Positions 26,658 to 36,128 of a stretch of DNA of 64,000 bases are shown here, in pieces (position 1 is the first letter of the stretch; each line of letters opens with the position of its first letter). The notes under the pieces are model-generated. The model did not search any database. It was not told the DNA's origin and saw only the letters and a list, made by a program, of their open reading frames with translations. The stretch spans positions 17,013 to 81,012 of the forward strand of contig JANXNI010000050.1 of assembly GCA_025354165.1 (NCBI GenBank), given 5' to 3'. Made by a program: the position numbers and the translations under genes. This stretch comes from Burkholderiales bacterium. GTDB lineage: Bacteria; Pseudomonadota; Gammaproteobacteria; Burkholderiales; Casimicrobiaceae.

Positions 26658-27226
26658 AGCGCACCCAGCTCCCGCAAAAAATCGGTGAGTCGGATCAGCG
26701 GCAGTCCAATGATCGCGGTCGGGTCGTCGCTTTGCACGGCTGAGAGTAGTGTGATGCCGTTGGTCTCGACCTTCACCGAGCCAGCGGCGTCGAACGGTTT
26801 TTCGCGTTCGAGGTAGGCGATGAGCACGGCGTCGGGCAGGTTGCGGTACACAATTTCGGTCGGCACGACGTCAATCAGCGGCGTATGTCCCGGTGCTAGT
26901 ACGCAAAGCGCCGTGTAGCAAATCAGCGTGCGGCCCTGACAGCGCTGGAGTTGAGCCAGCGCTGTGGTGAAATCGCCGGGTTTGGACATTGCTTCGCCAT
27001 CGAGATCGAGCACCTGATCGGAGCCGATGACGATGGCGTGCGGGTGCTTGGTCGCGACGGCGGAAGCCTTTTCGAGCGCCAATCTGCGGCAGTTCGCCAA
27101 CGGCAATTCGCCCGCAAGCTGTGTCTCGTCAACCTCGGGTTTCTCAACCGAAAACGGCATCGTCATCCGTTCGAGCAGTTCACGGCGATAGCGGGAGGTG
27201 GAGGCGAGAATCAGCGGATAGGTCAT
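26654..27226 (-). CDS. maf: Maf-family nucleotide pyrophosphatase
   Basis: A 190-residue cytoplasmic house-cleaning pyrophosphatase that hydrolyses non-canonical or modified NTPs. The N-terminal LILASTSRYRRELLERM is the family SxSxRR signature. Catalytic and metal-binding acidic residues lie in VDETQ and IGSDQVL, and the C-terminus has KVETNGITLLSAVQSDDPTA and IGLPL. The QVL-containing version is close to the YceF subgroup, which prefers m7GTP. Length is normal. It is divergent from the yceD-rpmF-fab cluster, with a 156-bp gap. Confidence 0.9.
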   Translation of the reverse strand: MTYPLILASTSRYRRELLERMTMPFSVEKPEVDETQLAGELPLANCRRLALEKASAVATKHPHAIVIGSDQVLDLDGEAMSKPGDFTTALAQLQRCQGRTLICYTALCVLAPGHTPLIDVVPTEIVYRNLPDAVLIAYLEREKPFDAAGSVKVETNGITLLSAVQSDDPTAIIGLPLIRLTDFLRELGAL

Positions 27227-27265
27227 ATTGCTGGAAGTGTAGTAGCGCCGCCCTCAGAAAATAGT

Positions 27266-27271
27266 TATAAT
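27266..27271 (+). promoter_or_regulatory. Probable -10 element of the yceD-rpmF-plsX unit
   Basis: A perfect TATAAT in the short gap between the divergent maf and yceD genes, about 112 bp before the yceD start. No good -35 hexamer is visible at 16-18 bp, so support is partial. Confidence 0.45.
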
Positions 27272-27382
27272 CGTGGGCTTTCGTGTTCCCGGCTGAAGGC
27301 ATGTCAGTTCGGATCAAATGACCCGTGAATTGATCGTCTGGAGGCCAAAATTAGCATCAAAGACGCTCAAAAACCTGAAAAA

Positions 27383-27841
27383 GTGAAGACTGACGCCGAC
27401 TGGAAGTATCGCCAGAACGCATCGCAGTTTGCGCGGTTGGGTTATGAGATCGCGGGGCCGCTCAGCACCGAAATGCTGGCGCGAACCGCTGAGAGCGACG
27501 CGGTTGTTCACGCGATCACCGGTTCGGTGCGATGCCTCGAAGCAAAGATTTCTGGGCGCATCGGCTTTGTCGTGTCGGTGGCAGGATCGGTGGGTTTGAC
27601 CTGTCAGTCCTGCGGTGCGGAGTTTGATATGCCCGTTGATTCGCGATCAGTGATTCATGTGGCGCAAGACGCCGCAGAGCTCGCGAGTTGGGAAGATGAA
27701 GCGTTTGAGTGCGTTGAGGCCAATGAAAAAACCTCGGCGCTCGAACTGGTAGAAGATGAATTGTTGCTCTCGATACCGTATGTACCGAGATGCCCGAAGT
27801 GCGACGCAGCGGATGCGCCGCACACACACGAATTTAATTAG
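27383..27841 (+). CDS. yceD: YceD (DUF177) family protein, 23S rRNA accumulation
   Basis: A 152-residue cytoplasmic protein. Two CxxC pairs (LTCQSCGAEF at about residues 75-84 and RCPKCDAAD near the C-terminus) and the acidic block LELVEDELLLSIPYVPRC are the DUF177/YceD signature. The family is linked to ribosome assembly and 23S rRNA accumulation and almost always precedes rpmF, as here (32 bp). GTG 27383 is the likely start; no in-frame ATG lies nearby and no strong ribosome binding site was seen. First gene of the rpmF-plsX-fab unit. Confidence 0.88.
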   Translation: MKTDADWKYRQNASQFARLGYEIAGPLSTEMLARTAESDAVVHAITGSVRCLEAKISGRIGFVVSVAGSVGLTCQSCGAEFDMPVDSRSVIHVAQDAAELASWEDEAFECVEANEKTSALELVEDELLLSIPYVPRCPKCDAADAPHTHEFN

Positions 27842-27873
27842 CGTTAGTTTTTATAGTTACGTAGGAGTCAATC

Positions 27874-28056
27874 ATGGCCGTTCAACAAAACAAAAAATCC
27901 CCCTCAAAACGTGGCATGCACCGCGCTCACAATGGCCTCACCGCGCCGCATCTGGGCGTTGAGCCAACGACTGGCGAAGTGCATCGTCGTCACCACATCA
28001 GCCCCACCGGCTTTTATCGTGGCGTGAAGGTTGTGCAGACCAAAGCTGACGAGTAG
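27874..28056 (+). CDS. rpmF: Large-subunit ribosomal protein bL32
   Basis: A 60-residue basic protein of the 50S subunit. [20 protein letters not shown] and the C-terminal [16 protein letters not shown] are diagnostic of bL32. It lacks the CxxC zinc pairs of some versions, as is common in proteobacteria. A ribosome binding site (GTAGGAG) precedes ATG 27874. It lies between yceD and plsX as in many proteobacteria. Confidence 0.97.
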   Translation: MAVQQNKKSPSKRGMHRAHNGLTAPHLGVEPTTGEVHRRHHISPTGFYRGVKVVQTKADE

Positions 28057-28115
28057 TCGGCCTTAGTCCTCGCTGAATACCGTTCCGGTCGCCGAGCCAC
28101 GCGCTGTCTGCACCA

Positions 28116-29180
28116 ATGCGCATCGCCATTGATGTAGACGGTGGCGACCACGGCGCGGCGGTCACGCTGCCCGCCGCAGCCCAGTTTCTCGCCCGACGCC
28201 CCGACGCATGCGTGCTGCTGGTCGGGCTCCAGTCGTCTCTGGCGATTGCCGAAAAAACCATCCCCGCCGCCGACGTCAGTCGGGTGACGTACGTCGTCGC
28301 CACGGAAGTGGTGGGCATGGATGAGTCGCCGGCGCTGTCCCTCAAAAACAAGAAAAATTCGAGCCTCCGCCTTGCGCTAAACGCGGTCAAGGATGGACGA
28401 GCCGACGCCTGCGTGAGCGCGGGCAACACGGGGGCTTTGATGGCCACCGCGCGCTTCGTTTTAAAGACGCTGCCCGGCATTGATCGCCCTGCCATTGCTT
28501 CAGTCATGCCATCGCTCAAGGGGCACGGAAAAGACGTTGATCACGGCGCGCTGATGCTGGATCTTGGCGCTAACGTGGATTGCACGGCAGAACACCTGCT
28601 GCAATTCGCCATCATGGGTGCGGCGCTGACGTCTACGCTGACAGGAAAAGCTCGACCCACGGTCGGGCTTTTGAACATCGGCGAAGAAGACATCAAGGGC
28701 AATGAAATCGTCAAAGCGGCGGCTGAATTGATCCGCGCGACCGACCTGAATTTCATCGGCAATATCGAAGGCACGGACATTTACGCAGACAAAGTGGACG
28801 TGGTCGTATGTGACGGCTTTGTCGGTAACGTCGCGCTCAAATCTTCCGAAGGGCTCGCCCGGTTGATGACGCAGATGTTGCGCGAAGAGTTCGCCCGAAC
28901 GCCGCTGTCGAAGGCGGCCGCGGCTTTCTCCTACCCGGTGTTGAAGCGCTTCAAAGGCAGGCTCGATCCCTCGCAGCACAATGGTGCAACACTTCTGGGC
29001 TTGCGCGGTATCGTCGTCAAGAGTCACGGTGGCGCCGATGTACCCGGCTTCGTCACGGCGATCGAGCGCGCCGATGACGAGGCTCGACATAACCTCATCG
29101 CCGAGCTGACCGAGCGTGTCACCGCGTTTCATACGCAGGCGGCGTGTGCGCAATCTGCCGCCGCTGTTAGCAACATTTAA
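28116..29180 (+). CDS. plsX: Phosphate acyltransferase PlsX
   Basis: A 354-residue peripheral membrane enzyme that converts acyl-ACP and phosphate to acyl-phosphate, the first step of the PlsX/PlsY route to phosphatidic acid. Family motifs seen are [19 protein letters not shown] at the N-terminus, [57 protein letters not shown] and [19 protein letters not shown]. The usual DAMGGD reads DVDGGD here. Length is normal. It sits between rpmF and fabH, the conserved order. Confidence 0.93.
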   Translation: MRIAIDVDGGDHGAAVTLPAAAQFLARRPDACVLLVGLQSSLAIAEKTIPAADVSRVTYVVATEVVGMDESPALSLKNKKNSSLRLALNAVKDGRADACVSAGNTGALMATARFVLKTLPGIDRPAIASVMPSLKGHGKDVDHGALMLDLGANVDCTAEHLLQFAIMGAALTSTLTGKARPTVGLLNIGEEDIKGNEIVKAAAELIRATDLNFIGNIEGTDIYADKVDVVVCDGFVGNVALKSSEGLARLMTQMLREEFARTPLSKAAAAFSYPVLKRFKGRLDPSQHNGATLLGLRGIVVKSHGGADVPGFVTAIERADDEARHNLIAELTERVTAFHTQAACAQSAAAVSNI

Positions 29181-29250
29181 GCCCCGTTCGCGCGTTCTTG
29201 GCGTTCGTTTCTGAATCAGCGCGTTTGCTGGTTAAATCAGTGTCCTCGCT

Positions 29251-30222
29251 GTGAATCTGCAACCTGTGTTCACCAAAATTATCTCGACCGGAAGCTACCT
29301 TCCAGCAAAAATCCTCACCAACGACGACCTGTCGAAAATTGTCGACACGTCGGACGAATGGATTCGTACGCGCTCCGGCATTCGCGCCCGACACATCGCC
29401 GCCGACGGCGAAGAGACGAGCGACCTCGCGCTAATCGCGGCGCAGCGTGCGCTCGAAGCGGCGGGCCTCACGGCGACGGACATCGATCTGCTGGTCGTCG
29501 CCACCACGACGCCGGACGTCATTTTCCCCAGCACCGCCTGCATCGTGCAGGACAAACTCGGCGCAAAAAACGCGGTCGCGTTTGACATTCAGGCCGTGTG
29601 CTCCGGCTTCGTTTACGCGCTTTCGATCGTCGACAAAATGGTATCGACGGGCGGGTACAAAAACGCGCTGATTATTGGTGCCGAAATCTACTCGCGAATA
29701 CTGAACTGGCAAGATCGCACGACCTGTGTGCTGTTCGGCGACGGGGCGGGGGCCGTGGTGCTCACGCGCTCGGACGTGCCGGGCATACTTGCCACCAAGC
29801 TCTATTCCGACGGTAGCCGCCGTGCCATTCTCAACGTGCCCGGCCACGTGCGCAACGGCGTGGTCTACGGCGATCCGCATGTGCACATGGACGGGCCCGC
29901 CGTGTTCAAAATGGCGGTTAACGTCATGGCTGAGGTCTGCAATGAAACGCTCGCGATGGCGAACATGACCGCGGCTGATATCGACTGGCTGGTGCCGCAT
30001 CAGGCCAACACGCGCATCATCGACGCGACGGGCAGGAAGCTCGGCGTTGCTCCGGAAAAAACGATTGTGACGGTGCAAGGGCAGGGCAATACGTCGGCGG
30101 CGTCGATTCCATTGGCACTTGATACTGCGGTTCGCGATGGCCGTATCAAGTCGGGAGACTTGGTGCAGACGGTGGGCGTCGGTGGTGGATTTACCTGGGG
30201 TAGCGCGCTGATTCGGTGGTAG
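29251..30222 (+). CDS. fabH: 3-oxoacyl-ACP synthase III (KAS III)
   Basis: A 323-residue cytoplasmic condensing enzyme that starts fatty-acid synthesis from acetyl-CoA and malonyl-ACP. The catalytic triad is visible: Cys117 in [14 protein letters not shown], His in [13 protein letters not shown] and Asn in [16 protein letters not shown]. The N-terminal [17 protein letters not shown] and the C-terminal [13 protein letters not shown] are typical. GTG 29251 is the earliest sensible start; GTG 29266 would also fit the usual N-terminus. It is followed by a REP element and a 116-bp palindrome before fabD. Confidence 0.95.
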   Translation: MNLQPVFTKIISTGSYLPAKILTNDDLSKIVDTSDEWIRTRSGIRARHIAADGEETSDLALIAAQRALEAAGLTATDIDLLVVATTTPDVIFPSTACIVQDKLGAKNAVAFDIQAVCSGFVYALSIVDKMVSTGGYKNALIIGAEIYSRILNWQDRTTCVLFGDGAGAVVLTRSDVPGILATKLYSDGSRRAILNVPGHVRNGVVYGDPHVHMDGPAVFKMAVNVMAEVCNETLAMANMTAADIDWLVPHQANTRIIDATGRKLGVAPEKTIVTVQGQGNTSAASIPLALDTAVRDGRIKSGDLVQTVGVGGGFTWGSALIRW

Positions 30223-30258
30223 ATCGGCGTCTATTTCCGGCAAGGGGCGCGGTTTTGT

Positions 30259-30296
30259 CCCCTCTCCCCTCGCGGGAGAGGGCTGGGGTGAGGGGG
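30259..30296. repeat. REP-type palindrome between fabH and fabD
   Basis: CCCCTCTCCC-CTC-GCGGGAGAGGG followed by CTGGGGTGAGGGGG, the widespread proteobacterial REP pattern, 36 bp after the fabH stop. It can form a stable RNA hairpin and may protect the fabH message from decay. Confidence 0.7.
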
Positions 30297-30368
30297 CCGG
30301 TGGATGGAACAAACGTCGTGGCGGTCAAAGTCACCTTCAGCCTATCTCCTCAAGGGTGCGGAGGCTGG

Positions 30369-30484
30369 CAGCTTTTCCGTGAAACCGCCTGTGAATAGGG
30401 GCTAGACGCAATAATGGTCACAAGTCGATAATAGAACAAACCATGAAGCAGCCCCAATGCAGTGGGGCTTTCAACAGAAAGCTG
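30369..30484. repeat. 116-bp palindromic element, copy 4, abutting the fabD start
   Basis: Left arm CAGCTTTTCCGTGAAACC then GGGGCTAG, centre CAAGTCGATAA (between 30426 and 30427), right arm CAGCCCCAATGCAG then CAGAAAGCTG. GGGGC at 30398-30402 mirrors GCCCC at 30451-30455 exactly. The last base is two bases before the fabD ATG, so any ribosome binding site for fabD lies within the repeat arm. Confidence 0.82.
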
Positions 30485-30486
30485 AT

Positions 30487-31416
30487 ATGAAACTGGCATT
30501 CGTTTTCCCCGGTCAGGGCTCGCAATCGGTGGCGATGATGGCGGGCTACGCTGGACTTGCTCAAATCGACGAAACCCTTGCTACGGCTGACGCTGCGCTC
30601 GGCGCACCACTTTCTGCGTTGATCGCCAACGGCCCCGGTGAGGACCTGAACATCACGACCAACACGCAGCCCGCGATGCTTGCTGCTGACGTCGCCGTAT
30701 GGAACGCCTGGCTTGCTGCGGGCGGGCTGAAGCCCGCGCTGGTGGCGGGGCACAGCCTCGGAGAATATGCGGCGCTCGTCGCTTCTGAATCGCTCGATTT
30801 TGTCTCCGCTATGAAGTTGGTCAAAGCCCGCTCGCAAGCGATGCAGGACGCCGTTCCTGCTGGCATCGGTGGAATGGCGGCAGTGCTTGGCATTGAGCTT
30901 GGCCCACTCACCGAAGTCTGCGAAAAAGCGAGTCAGGGCGAAGTCGTTTCCTGCTGCAATTTAAACGCTCCCGGCCAGATCGTCATCGGTGGTCACAGGA
31001 CAGCCGTCGAGCGCGCCATCGTACTCGCGAAAGAAGCGGGTGCGAAGCGCGCGCTGATGTTGCCGATGAGCGTTCCGAGTCATTGCGAGCTCATGCGCCC
31101 CGCCGCCGAAGCAATGGCTATCGCCTTAAATCGCGCCAACTTTCAGCCACCAAAAATCGCCGTGCTGCACAACGCAACCGTCGACGTCGCGGGCGACGCC
31201 GCAGGCATTCGCCTCGTCCTCGCCGAGCAATTGTTCAAGCCCGTACGCTGGATCGAAACCATCGAAAAATTCGCCATGCAGGGCGTCACCCACATCGTCG
31301 AATGCGGCCCCGGGAAAGCGCTTGCGGGCATGGTCAAACGCATCGCGCCGGACGTGAGATGTTTGACGCTGTCTGACAAGGCTGCGTTTGATGCGGCGCT
31401 TGCCGAGCTGGTGTAA
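30487..31416 (+). CDS. fabD: Malonyl-CoA:ACP transacylase
   Basis: A 309-residue cytoplasmic enzyme that loads malonyl onto ACP. The N-terminal LAFVFPGQGSQSVAMM, the nucleophile elbow GHSLGE (Ser90), the substrate arginine in KLVKARSQAMQ and the catalytic His in MSVPSHCELM are all present. ATG 30487 gives the canonical N-terminus. There is no free Shine-Dalgarno; the 20 bases before the start belong to the palindromic repeat (AGAAAGCTGAT). Normally fabG follows fabD, but here an acyl-CoA ligase gene starts 10 bp later. Confidence 0.95.
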   Translation: MKLAFVFPGQGSQSVAMMAGYAGLAQIDETLATADAALGAPLSALIANGPGEDLNITTNTQPAMLAADVAVWNAWLAAGGLKPALVAGHSLGEYAALVASESLDFVSAMKLVKARSQAMQDAVPAGIGGMAAVLGIELGPLTEVCEKASQGEVVSCCNLNAPGQIVIGGHRTAVERAIVLAKEAGAKRALMLPMSVPSHCELMRPAAEAMAIALNRANFQPPKIAVLHNATVDVAGDAAGIRLVLAEQLFKPVRWIETIEKFAMQGVTHIVECGPGKALAGMVKRIAPDVRCLTLSDKAAFDAALAELV

Positions 31417-31425
31417 ACGCGCAGC

Positions 31426-32991
31426 ATGAACGACTTCCGATCGGCAATCGACGCTGAGTTTGGCAGCGTTGCCGAACTGGTTCATCTGCACGCTATAGCT
31501 GCGCCGAATTGCCCGGCGCTGTCGGAGAGCAATTCAGCGTGCACGTTGACGTACGGCGAACTCGACACGCTCATGGATCGCATTGCAACGAGCCTGCAGC
31601 GCGACGGCGTTAAAGCGGGCGAATCCATCGCGATCTGCGCTACGTCGTCTGTCAACTATGCGTCGGTGTTTCTCGGTGCGTTGCGTGCAGGTATCGCTGT
31701 TGCGCCCCTTGCGCCGGGCTCCACCCCAACCAGCCTCGTGCGCATGATTGACGATGCCGGAGCACGCATTCTGTTCACCGATGCCAGCGCTGCGGAGGTT
31801 GTCGGTCTGCCGCAAGACGGCGCTATTCCTCGCGTCGCGCTGGACAACTCTAACGTGGCGAAAAGTTTCGACGCCTGGCTTGCACGCGCCGGTGCGACAC
31901 CCGAGCAGGTGCGACCCGAGCCGACCTGGCCGTTCAACATCATTTATTCGTCCGGTACCACCGGCGAGCCGAAAGGCATCGTTCAAGCCTTTTCGATGCG
32001 CTGGGCGCATGTGCGCCGCGCGGCAAACTACCGTTACGGTCGACAATCCGTCACGTTGTTGTCGACACCGCTTTACTCCAACACTACGCTCGTCGTTTTC
32101 TTCCCGACGATTGCGTTTGGCGGGCACGTTATCCTGATGCCAAAGTTTGATGCAGCGGGTTACTTGCGGCTTGCCGAAAAGCATCATGTGACACACACGA
32201 TGCTGGTGCCTGTGCAGTATCAGCGCCTCATGTCGCATCCGTCATTTGATGCGCATGACTTGACTTCATTTGCGTTCAAATTCAGCACCAGCGCACCGTT
32301 TAGCGCTGCAATCAAGGCCGACGTGCTGAAACGCTGGCCCGGCGGTCTGATCGAGTTCTACGGCATGACCGAAGGTGGTGGCACGATGATTCTGGAGGCG
32401 CATTTGCACCCCGACAAGCTGCACACCGTCGGTCGGCCCGCCGAGGGCAGCGACATCCGTTTGATTGACGACGACGGCGTTGATCTTTCGCGCGACGACA
32501 CTGCGGCGAGCGGCGAAGTGGTCGGTCATTCTGGAGGCATGATGACGGGCTATCACGGTCAACCAGAGAAGACGCGTGAAGCCGAATGGTTCGATGCGAT
32601 GGGCAAACGTTTCATCCGAACGGGCGACGTCGGGCGCTTCGATGCGGATGGTTTTCTCACGCTGTTTGATCGCAAAAAAGACATGATCATCAGCGGCGGC
32701 TTCAACGTGTATCCGAGCGATCTGGTAGCGGTGTTGCGGGCGCATCCTGCAGTTGCTGACGTCGCCGTCGTTGGCGTGCCGTCAGAGCTTTGGGGCGAGA
32801 CGCCGGTCGCCTACGTCGTGCGACGCGCGGCGGACACGACGCCCACCGAAACATTGCTGCATTGGACCAACGCGCAGCTCGGAAAAACGCAGCGCTTGGC
32901 GAGTTTGAAATTCATCGACGAGTTGCCACGCAGTGCGATTGGCAAGGTGCTCAAACGCGAGTTGCGCGACCTGAGTAGCAACAGTTCATAG
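31426..32991 (+). CDS. Class I acyl-CoA ligase (AMP-forming), inserted in the fab cluster
   Basis: A 521-residue member of the ANL superfamily that activates a carboxylic acid with ATP and CoA. The P-loop is IIYSSGTTGEPKGIVQ (about residues 175-190), the A5 motif is EFYGMTEGGGTMI, the A7/A8 region is FIRTGDVGRFDADGFLTLFD followed by RKKDMIISGGFNVYPSDL, and the catalytic lysine is in PRSAIGKVLKREL. The substrate is not deducible. It starts 10 bp after fabD on the same strand but is not a fatty-acid synthesis gene; together with the next two genes it interrupts the usual fabD-fabG neighbourhood. Confidence 0.85.
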   Translation: MNDFRSAIDAEFGSVAELVHLHAIAAPNCPALSESNSACTLTYGELDTLMDRIATSLQRDGVKAGESIAICATSSVNYASVFLGALRAGIAVAPLAPGSTPTSLVRMIDDAGARILFTDASAAEVVGLPQDGAIPRVALDNSNVAKSFDAWLARAGATPEQVRPEPTWPFNIIYSSGTTGEPKGIVQAFSMRWAHVRRAANYRYGRQSVTLLSTPLYSNTTLVVFFPTIAFGGHVILMPKFDAAGYLRLAEKHHVTHTMLVPVQYQRLMSHPSFDAHDLTSFAFKFSTSAPFSAAIKADVLKRWPGGLIEFYGMTEGGGTMILEAHLHPDKLHTVGRPAEGSDIRLIDDDGVDLSRDDTAASGEVVGHSGGMMTGYHGQPEKTREAEWFDAMGKRFIRTGDVGRFDADGFLTLFDRKKDMIISGGFNVYPSDLVAVLRAHPAVADVAVVGVPSELWGETPVAYVVRRAADTTPTETLLHWTNAQLGKTQRLASLKFIDELPRSAIGKVLKRELRDLSSNSS

Positions 32992-34155
32992 CTAACCGAG
33001 CGACGGATCCAGGCCACCGGCCACTGGGGCGTACGGATGCTCGTCGAGTCTCTGTGCATCTAGAGCCGCACCAATGCCGACGAGGGTCGGCATGCCATAG
33101 CGACCGGCTTCGAAACGGGGCTCTGTCCCATGAACAGCGCTCCTGAACAATTCGCTCTCGCCGACCTGCAACTCCAGAAAATCGCAGCCTGTTCCCGCGA
33201 TGCAGGCCTGCAGACTCGCGAAATTGCAGATCGGGCCGGTCGGGTTGTGCGGCGCGGTTTGCACGTTGTGTTTTGCGGCGAGTTCGCCGATGCGTAGTAG
33301 CGCGCCGATGCCGCCGCAATACTTGGCGTCGGGCATGATCGTGTCGCAGAGGCCGCGTTCGATGAACGGACGAAAACCTTCGACTTCCGCCTGCATCTCC
33401 GCCCCCGCGAGGCGCACGCCCTGCGCGTTTGCGTAGTCGCGAATCGCGCGGATGTCTGAATGCCATTGCGGCCGTTCGCTAATTGGACATTCGAGCCAGT
33501 GCAGTTTGATTTCACGTAACGCATCAAGCACCTAACGCGACGTTTTTGGCGTCAATCGCCAATGGCAATCGACCATCACTTTCACGGTGAAACCGACGGC
33601 CTCACGCACCGCGCGGATTCGGGCGAGCGCGGCTTCGATGAGCGGCGCACCCGCATTAGTTTCCGCGCTGACCAGTAACACGCCGTCGAAAGGCGCGAGT
33701 TTGATGGCTTTGAATCCAGCAGCAACCGCGCTCTTCGCGCTGGCCGCAAAACCTTCCGGCGTGCGCGGTTGCGTGGCACGATTGATGTTGGCGTATACCT
33801 CGACGCTCGTTCGCTGTGGCGCACCGAAGAGCTGCCATACCGGAACACCAGCGCGTTGCGCGAGCACGTCCAGCAATGCCTGTTCAGTCGCGCTCTTGAC
33901 CGAATGCTCGACCATGCCGCCGGGTGAATGCAGGTGTAGCAGGCAAGCGGCGCTTACTTCCGCCACCGAACTAATCTCCCGCCCACTCAACGTCGCCGCA
34001 AACCGCAAGGCGTATTCACGTTGCAGCGTCTCCCAGCCGTTGAGCGAACACTCGCCCCAACCCACAAAGCCCGCGTCGGTTTCAACGCAAATGAAAGACC
34101 AGTTAGTTTTGGCGTTGACGTGCAAAACATGAAATGTGAGTGATTGAATTTTCAT
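32992..34155 (-). pseudogene. Mandelate racemase / muconate lactonizing-type enzyme, broken by an in-frame stop
   Basis: One continuous enolase-superfamily frame on the minus strand starting at ATG 34155, interrupted by a single TAG at 33532-33534 and continuing in the same frame to 32992. Before the stop are FVGWGECSLNGWETLQ (N-terminal capping domain), FKAIKLAPFDGVL and KVMVDCHWRLTPKTSR (first metal ligand Asp). After it are WLECPISER (second ligand), GVRLAGAEMQAEVEGF and the closing QTAPHNPTGPICNFASLQ. Everything else looks intact, so this is a recent nonsense mutation, a sequencing error or, less likely, readthrough. The family epimerises or dehydrates sugar acids and related carboxylates. 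It is divergent from the Bug receptor gene. Confidence 0.8.
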
Positions 34156-34208
34156 GAGCCCAGCATAATGGCTGCAACAACACTATGAGCAGCAACAGGA
34201 GGTCAGAA

Positions 34209-35174
34209 ATGAAACAGTGGATGAGCGCAGCGTTGGCTGCATCGCTGGCGCTGGGCGTGACGAGTGCGACTGCGCAACCGTTTCCGTCCAAGCCCGTCAA
34301 AATCATCGTGCCGAGCACACCGGGCGACGGTTCGGACATTCTGGCGCGCTCAATCGCGCAAAAGCTTACCGAGCGCTGGGGCCAGGCCGTTGTCGTCGAG
34401 AATAGACCCGGCGCGGGTGGCGTGATTGGCACCGAGGCGGCGGCTAAATCGCCTGCTGACGGCTACACGGTGATCATGGGTAACGCCGGATCGCATGCGA
34501 TCAATCAGGCGCTGTATCCGAAACTCTCCTACGATGTGGTGCGTGATTTCGCACCGATTACTTTGGTTGCGTCTGCCCCGAATGTGTTCGTGGTCAACCC
34601 GTCGGTGCCCGCGAAAACGGTCGCGGAGTTCATCGTACTGGCGAAGAAAGAGCCCGGCAAGTATTCCTTCGCATCAGGTGGCAATGGATCGTCCGCGCAT
34701 TTGAACGGCGAAATGTTGAAAGCGTTTGCGGGCATCGAGATGACGCATGTGCCGTACAAGGGCTCAAGCCCTGCGATCACCGACGTCATCGCCGGTCAGG
34801 TGCAGTTGATGATCGGTAATCTGCCGCCGATCCTGCCCTTCATCAAATCCGGTAAGGTGCGTGCTCTTGGCGTCACCACCACAACGAGATTTGCTGCGAC
34901 GCCCGATGTACCGCCGATTTCGGAAACAGTTGCAGGGTACGAATCTCTGGCGTGGTTTGGTCTCTTCGCGCCAGTAGCAACGCCAAAGGAAGTCCTGACG
35001 AAATGGCACGATGATGTCGTCGCAGTGCTTGCGCTTCCCGATATTCGCGAGCGTGTAGCGCAACTTGGCTTTGAAGTGGTTGGCAACCCGCCTGAGGCCT
35101 ATGCGGCGCTGGTTCGCGGCGATATTGCCAAGTGGCAGAAGGTGGTGAGGGCGTCCGGAGCGAAGGCGGACTGA
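34209..35174 (+). CDS. Bug-family (TTT) periplasmic solute-binding protein
   Basis: A 321-residue exported receptor. A signal peptide (MKQWMSAALAASLALGVTSA) precedes the Bug signature: PFPSKPVKIIVPSTPGDGSD, VVVENRPGAGGVIGTEAAAK and PADGYTVIMGNAGSHAINQA. The family binds carboxylates and is hugely expanded in Burkholderiales. AGGAGG sits 9-10 bases before ATG 34209; an upstream in-frame ATG at 34185 would place this site inside the gene. Its neighbours (acyl-CoA ligase and a racemase-type enzyme) suggest uptake and use of an organic acid. Confidence 0.9.
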   Translation: MKQWMSAALAASLALGVTSATAQPFPSKPVKIIVPSTPGDGSDILARSIAQKLTERWGQAVVVENRPGAGGVIGTEAAAKSPADGYTVIMGNAGSHAINQALYPKLSYDVVRDFAPITLVASAPNVFVVNPSVPAKTVAEFIVLAKKEPGKYSFASGGNGSSAHLNGEMLKAFAGIEMTHVPYKGSSPAITDVIAGQVQLMIGNLPPILPFIKSGKVRALGVTTTTRFAATPDVPPISETVAGYESLAWFGLFAPVATPKEVLTKWHDDVVAVLALPDIRERVAQLGFEVVGNPPEAYAALVRGDIAKWQKVVRASGAKAD

Positions 35175-35260
35175 GCCGCTCGCGTGCTCTAATTCGCATG
35201 CAGTTCTGCGAGCAAGCACCGTCGCCAGAGTCCGCACACAGAGCCCACACAAGGAAGAAA

Positions 35261-35992
35261 ATGAAAGATAAAGTCACGCTCGTTACCGGAGCCACACGGG
35301 GCATTGGTGCGGCCATCGCCAAAGCGCTTGCGGAAGCGGGGGCAAAAGTCATTGGCACCGCCACGTCTCAGGCAGGCGCCGACAAGATCACCGAAGCGAT
35401 GAATCCATTCGGCGGGCGTGGCGTGGTGCTCAACGTAACCGATGCAGCGGCAATTGATGCAACGCTCAAGGATATTGACGCGAAAGAGGGCGCGGTGGCG
35501 ATTCTCATCAACAATGCTGGCATCACGCGCGACACACTCCTGATGCGCATGAAAGACGACGATTGGGATGCGGTGATGGACACCAATCTCAAGAGCGTGT
35601 TCCGCCTGACGCGTGCTGTAAGCCGTCCGATGATGAAGGCGCGCTTTGGTCGTGTCGTGAATATTGGTTCGGTAGTGGGTTCAATGGGCAATGCGGGCCA
35701 AGTGAATTACGCTGCGGCCAAAGCCGGTTTGATTGGCATGACCAAATCGCTTGCGGCGGAGCTGGGCTCGCGGGGAATCACCGTGAATCTGGTCGCGCCG
35801 GGCTTTATCGACACCGATATGACGCAGGCCATGCCGGAGGCGCAGCGCACAAAACTCGTCGAAATGATCCCGGCTGGGCGGCTTGGGACACCAGACGACA
35901 TCGCGTTTGCGGTGAAATTTTTGTGCGACGAGCACGCCGGATATGTCACCGGAACGACGCTACACGTCAACGGTGGTATGTATTTCAGCTAA
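35261..35992 (+). CDS. fabG: 3-oxoacyl-ACP reductase
   Basis: A 243-residue cytoplasmic short-chain dehydrogenase that reduces 3-oxoacyl-ACP with NADPH. It shows the cofactor motif VTGATRGIGAAIA, the structural NNAG (LINNAGITRDTLLMRMKDDD), catalytic Ser137, Tyr150 and Lys154 (VNYAAAKAG), and the FabG-specific IDTDMTQAMPE and C-terminal GTTLHVNGGMYF. ATG 35261 is preceded by AAGGAAG. It is separated from fabD by the 3.8-kb catabolic-type insert and followed by acpP after 136 bp. Confidence 0.95.
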   Translation: MKDKVTLVTGATRGIGAAIAKALAEAGAKVIGTATSQAGADKITEAMNPFGGRGVVLNVTDAAAIDATLKDIDAKEGAVAILINNAGITRDTLLMRMKDDDWDAVMDTNLKSVFRLTRAVSRPMMKARFGRVVNIGSVVGSMGNAGQVNYAAAKAGLIGMTKSLAAELGSRGITVNLVAPGFIDTDMTQAMPEAQRTKLVEMIPAGRLGTPDDIAFAVKFLCDEHAGYVTGTTLHVNGGMYFS

Positions 35993-36128
35993 GTTCGTCG
36001 ACGTTACCAGGATTTAGCGCTTGAATTGACACGCGTCAGTTGTTGGTCGCGATGTTGATTCCTTTGCTAAAATTCCTGAATTCGGCTTCGCGCCGTTTTT
36101 CCATTAAAGGATCCATCAAGGATTTGCC

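Noticed and set aside
30259..30296. CRISPR-like repeat
   Set aside because: It is a single REP palindrome; no regularly spaced repeats with spacers occur anywhere in the window.
35132..35260. Upstream extension of fabG overlapping the Bug receptor
   Set aside because: AAGGAAG plus the canonical FabG N-terminus place the start at 35261.
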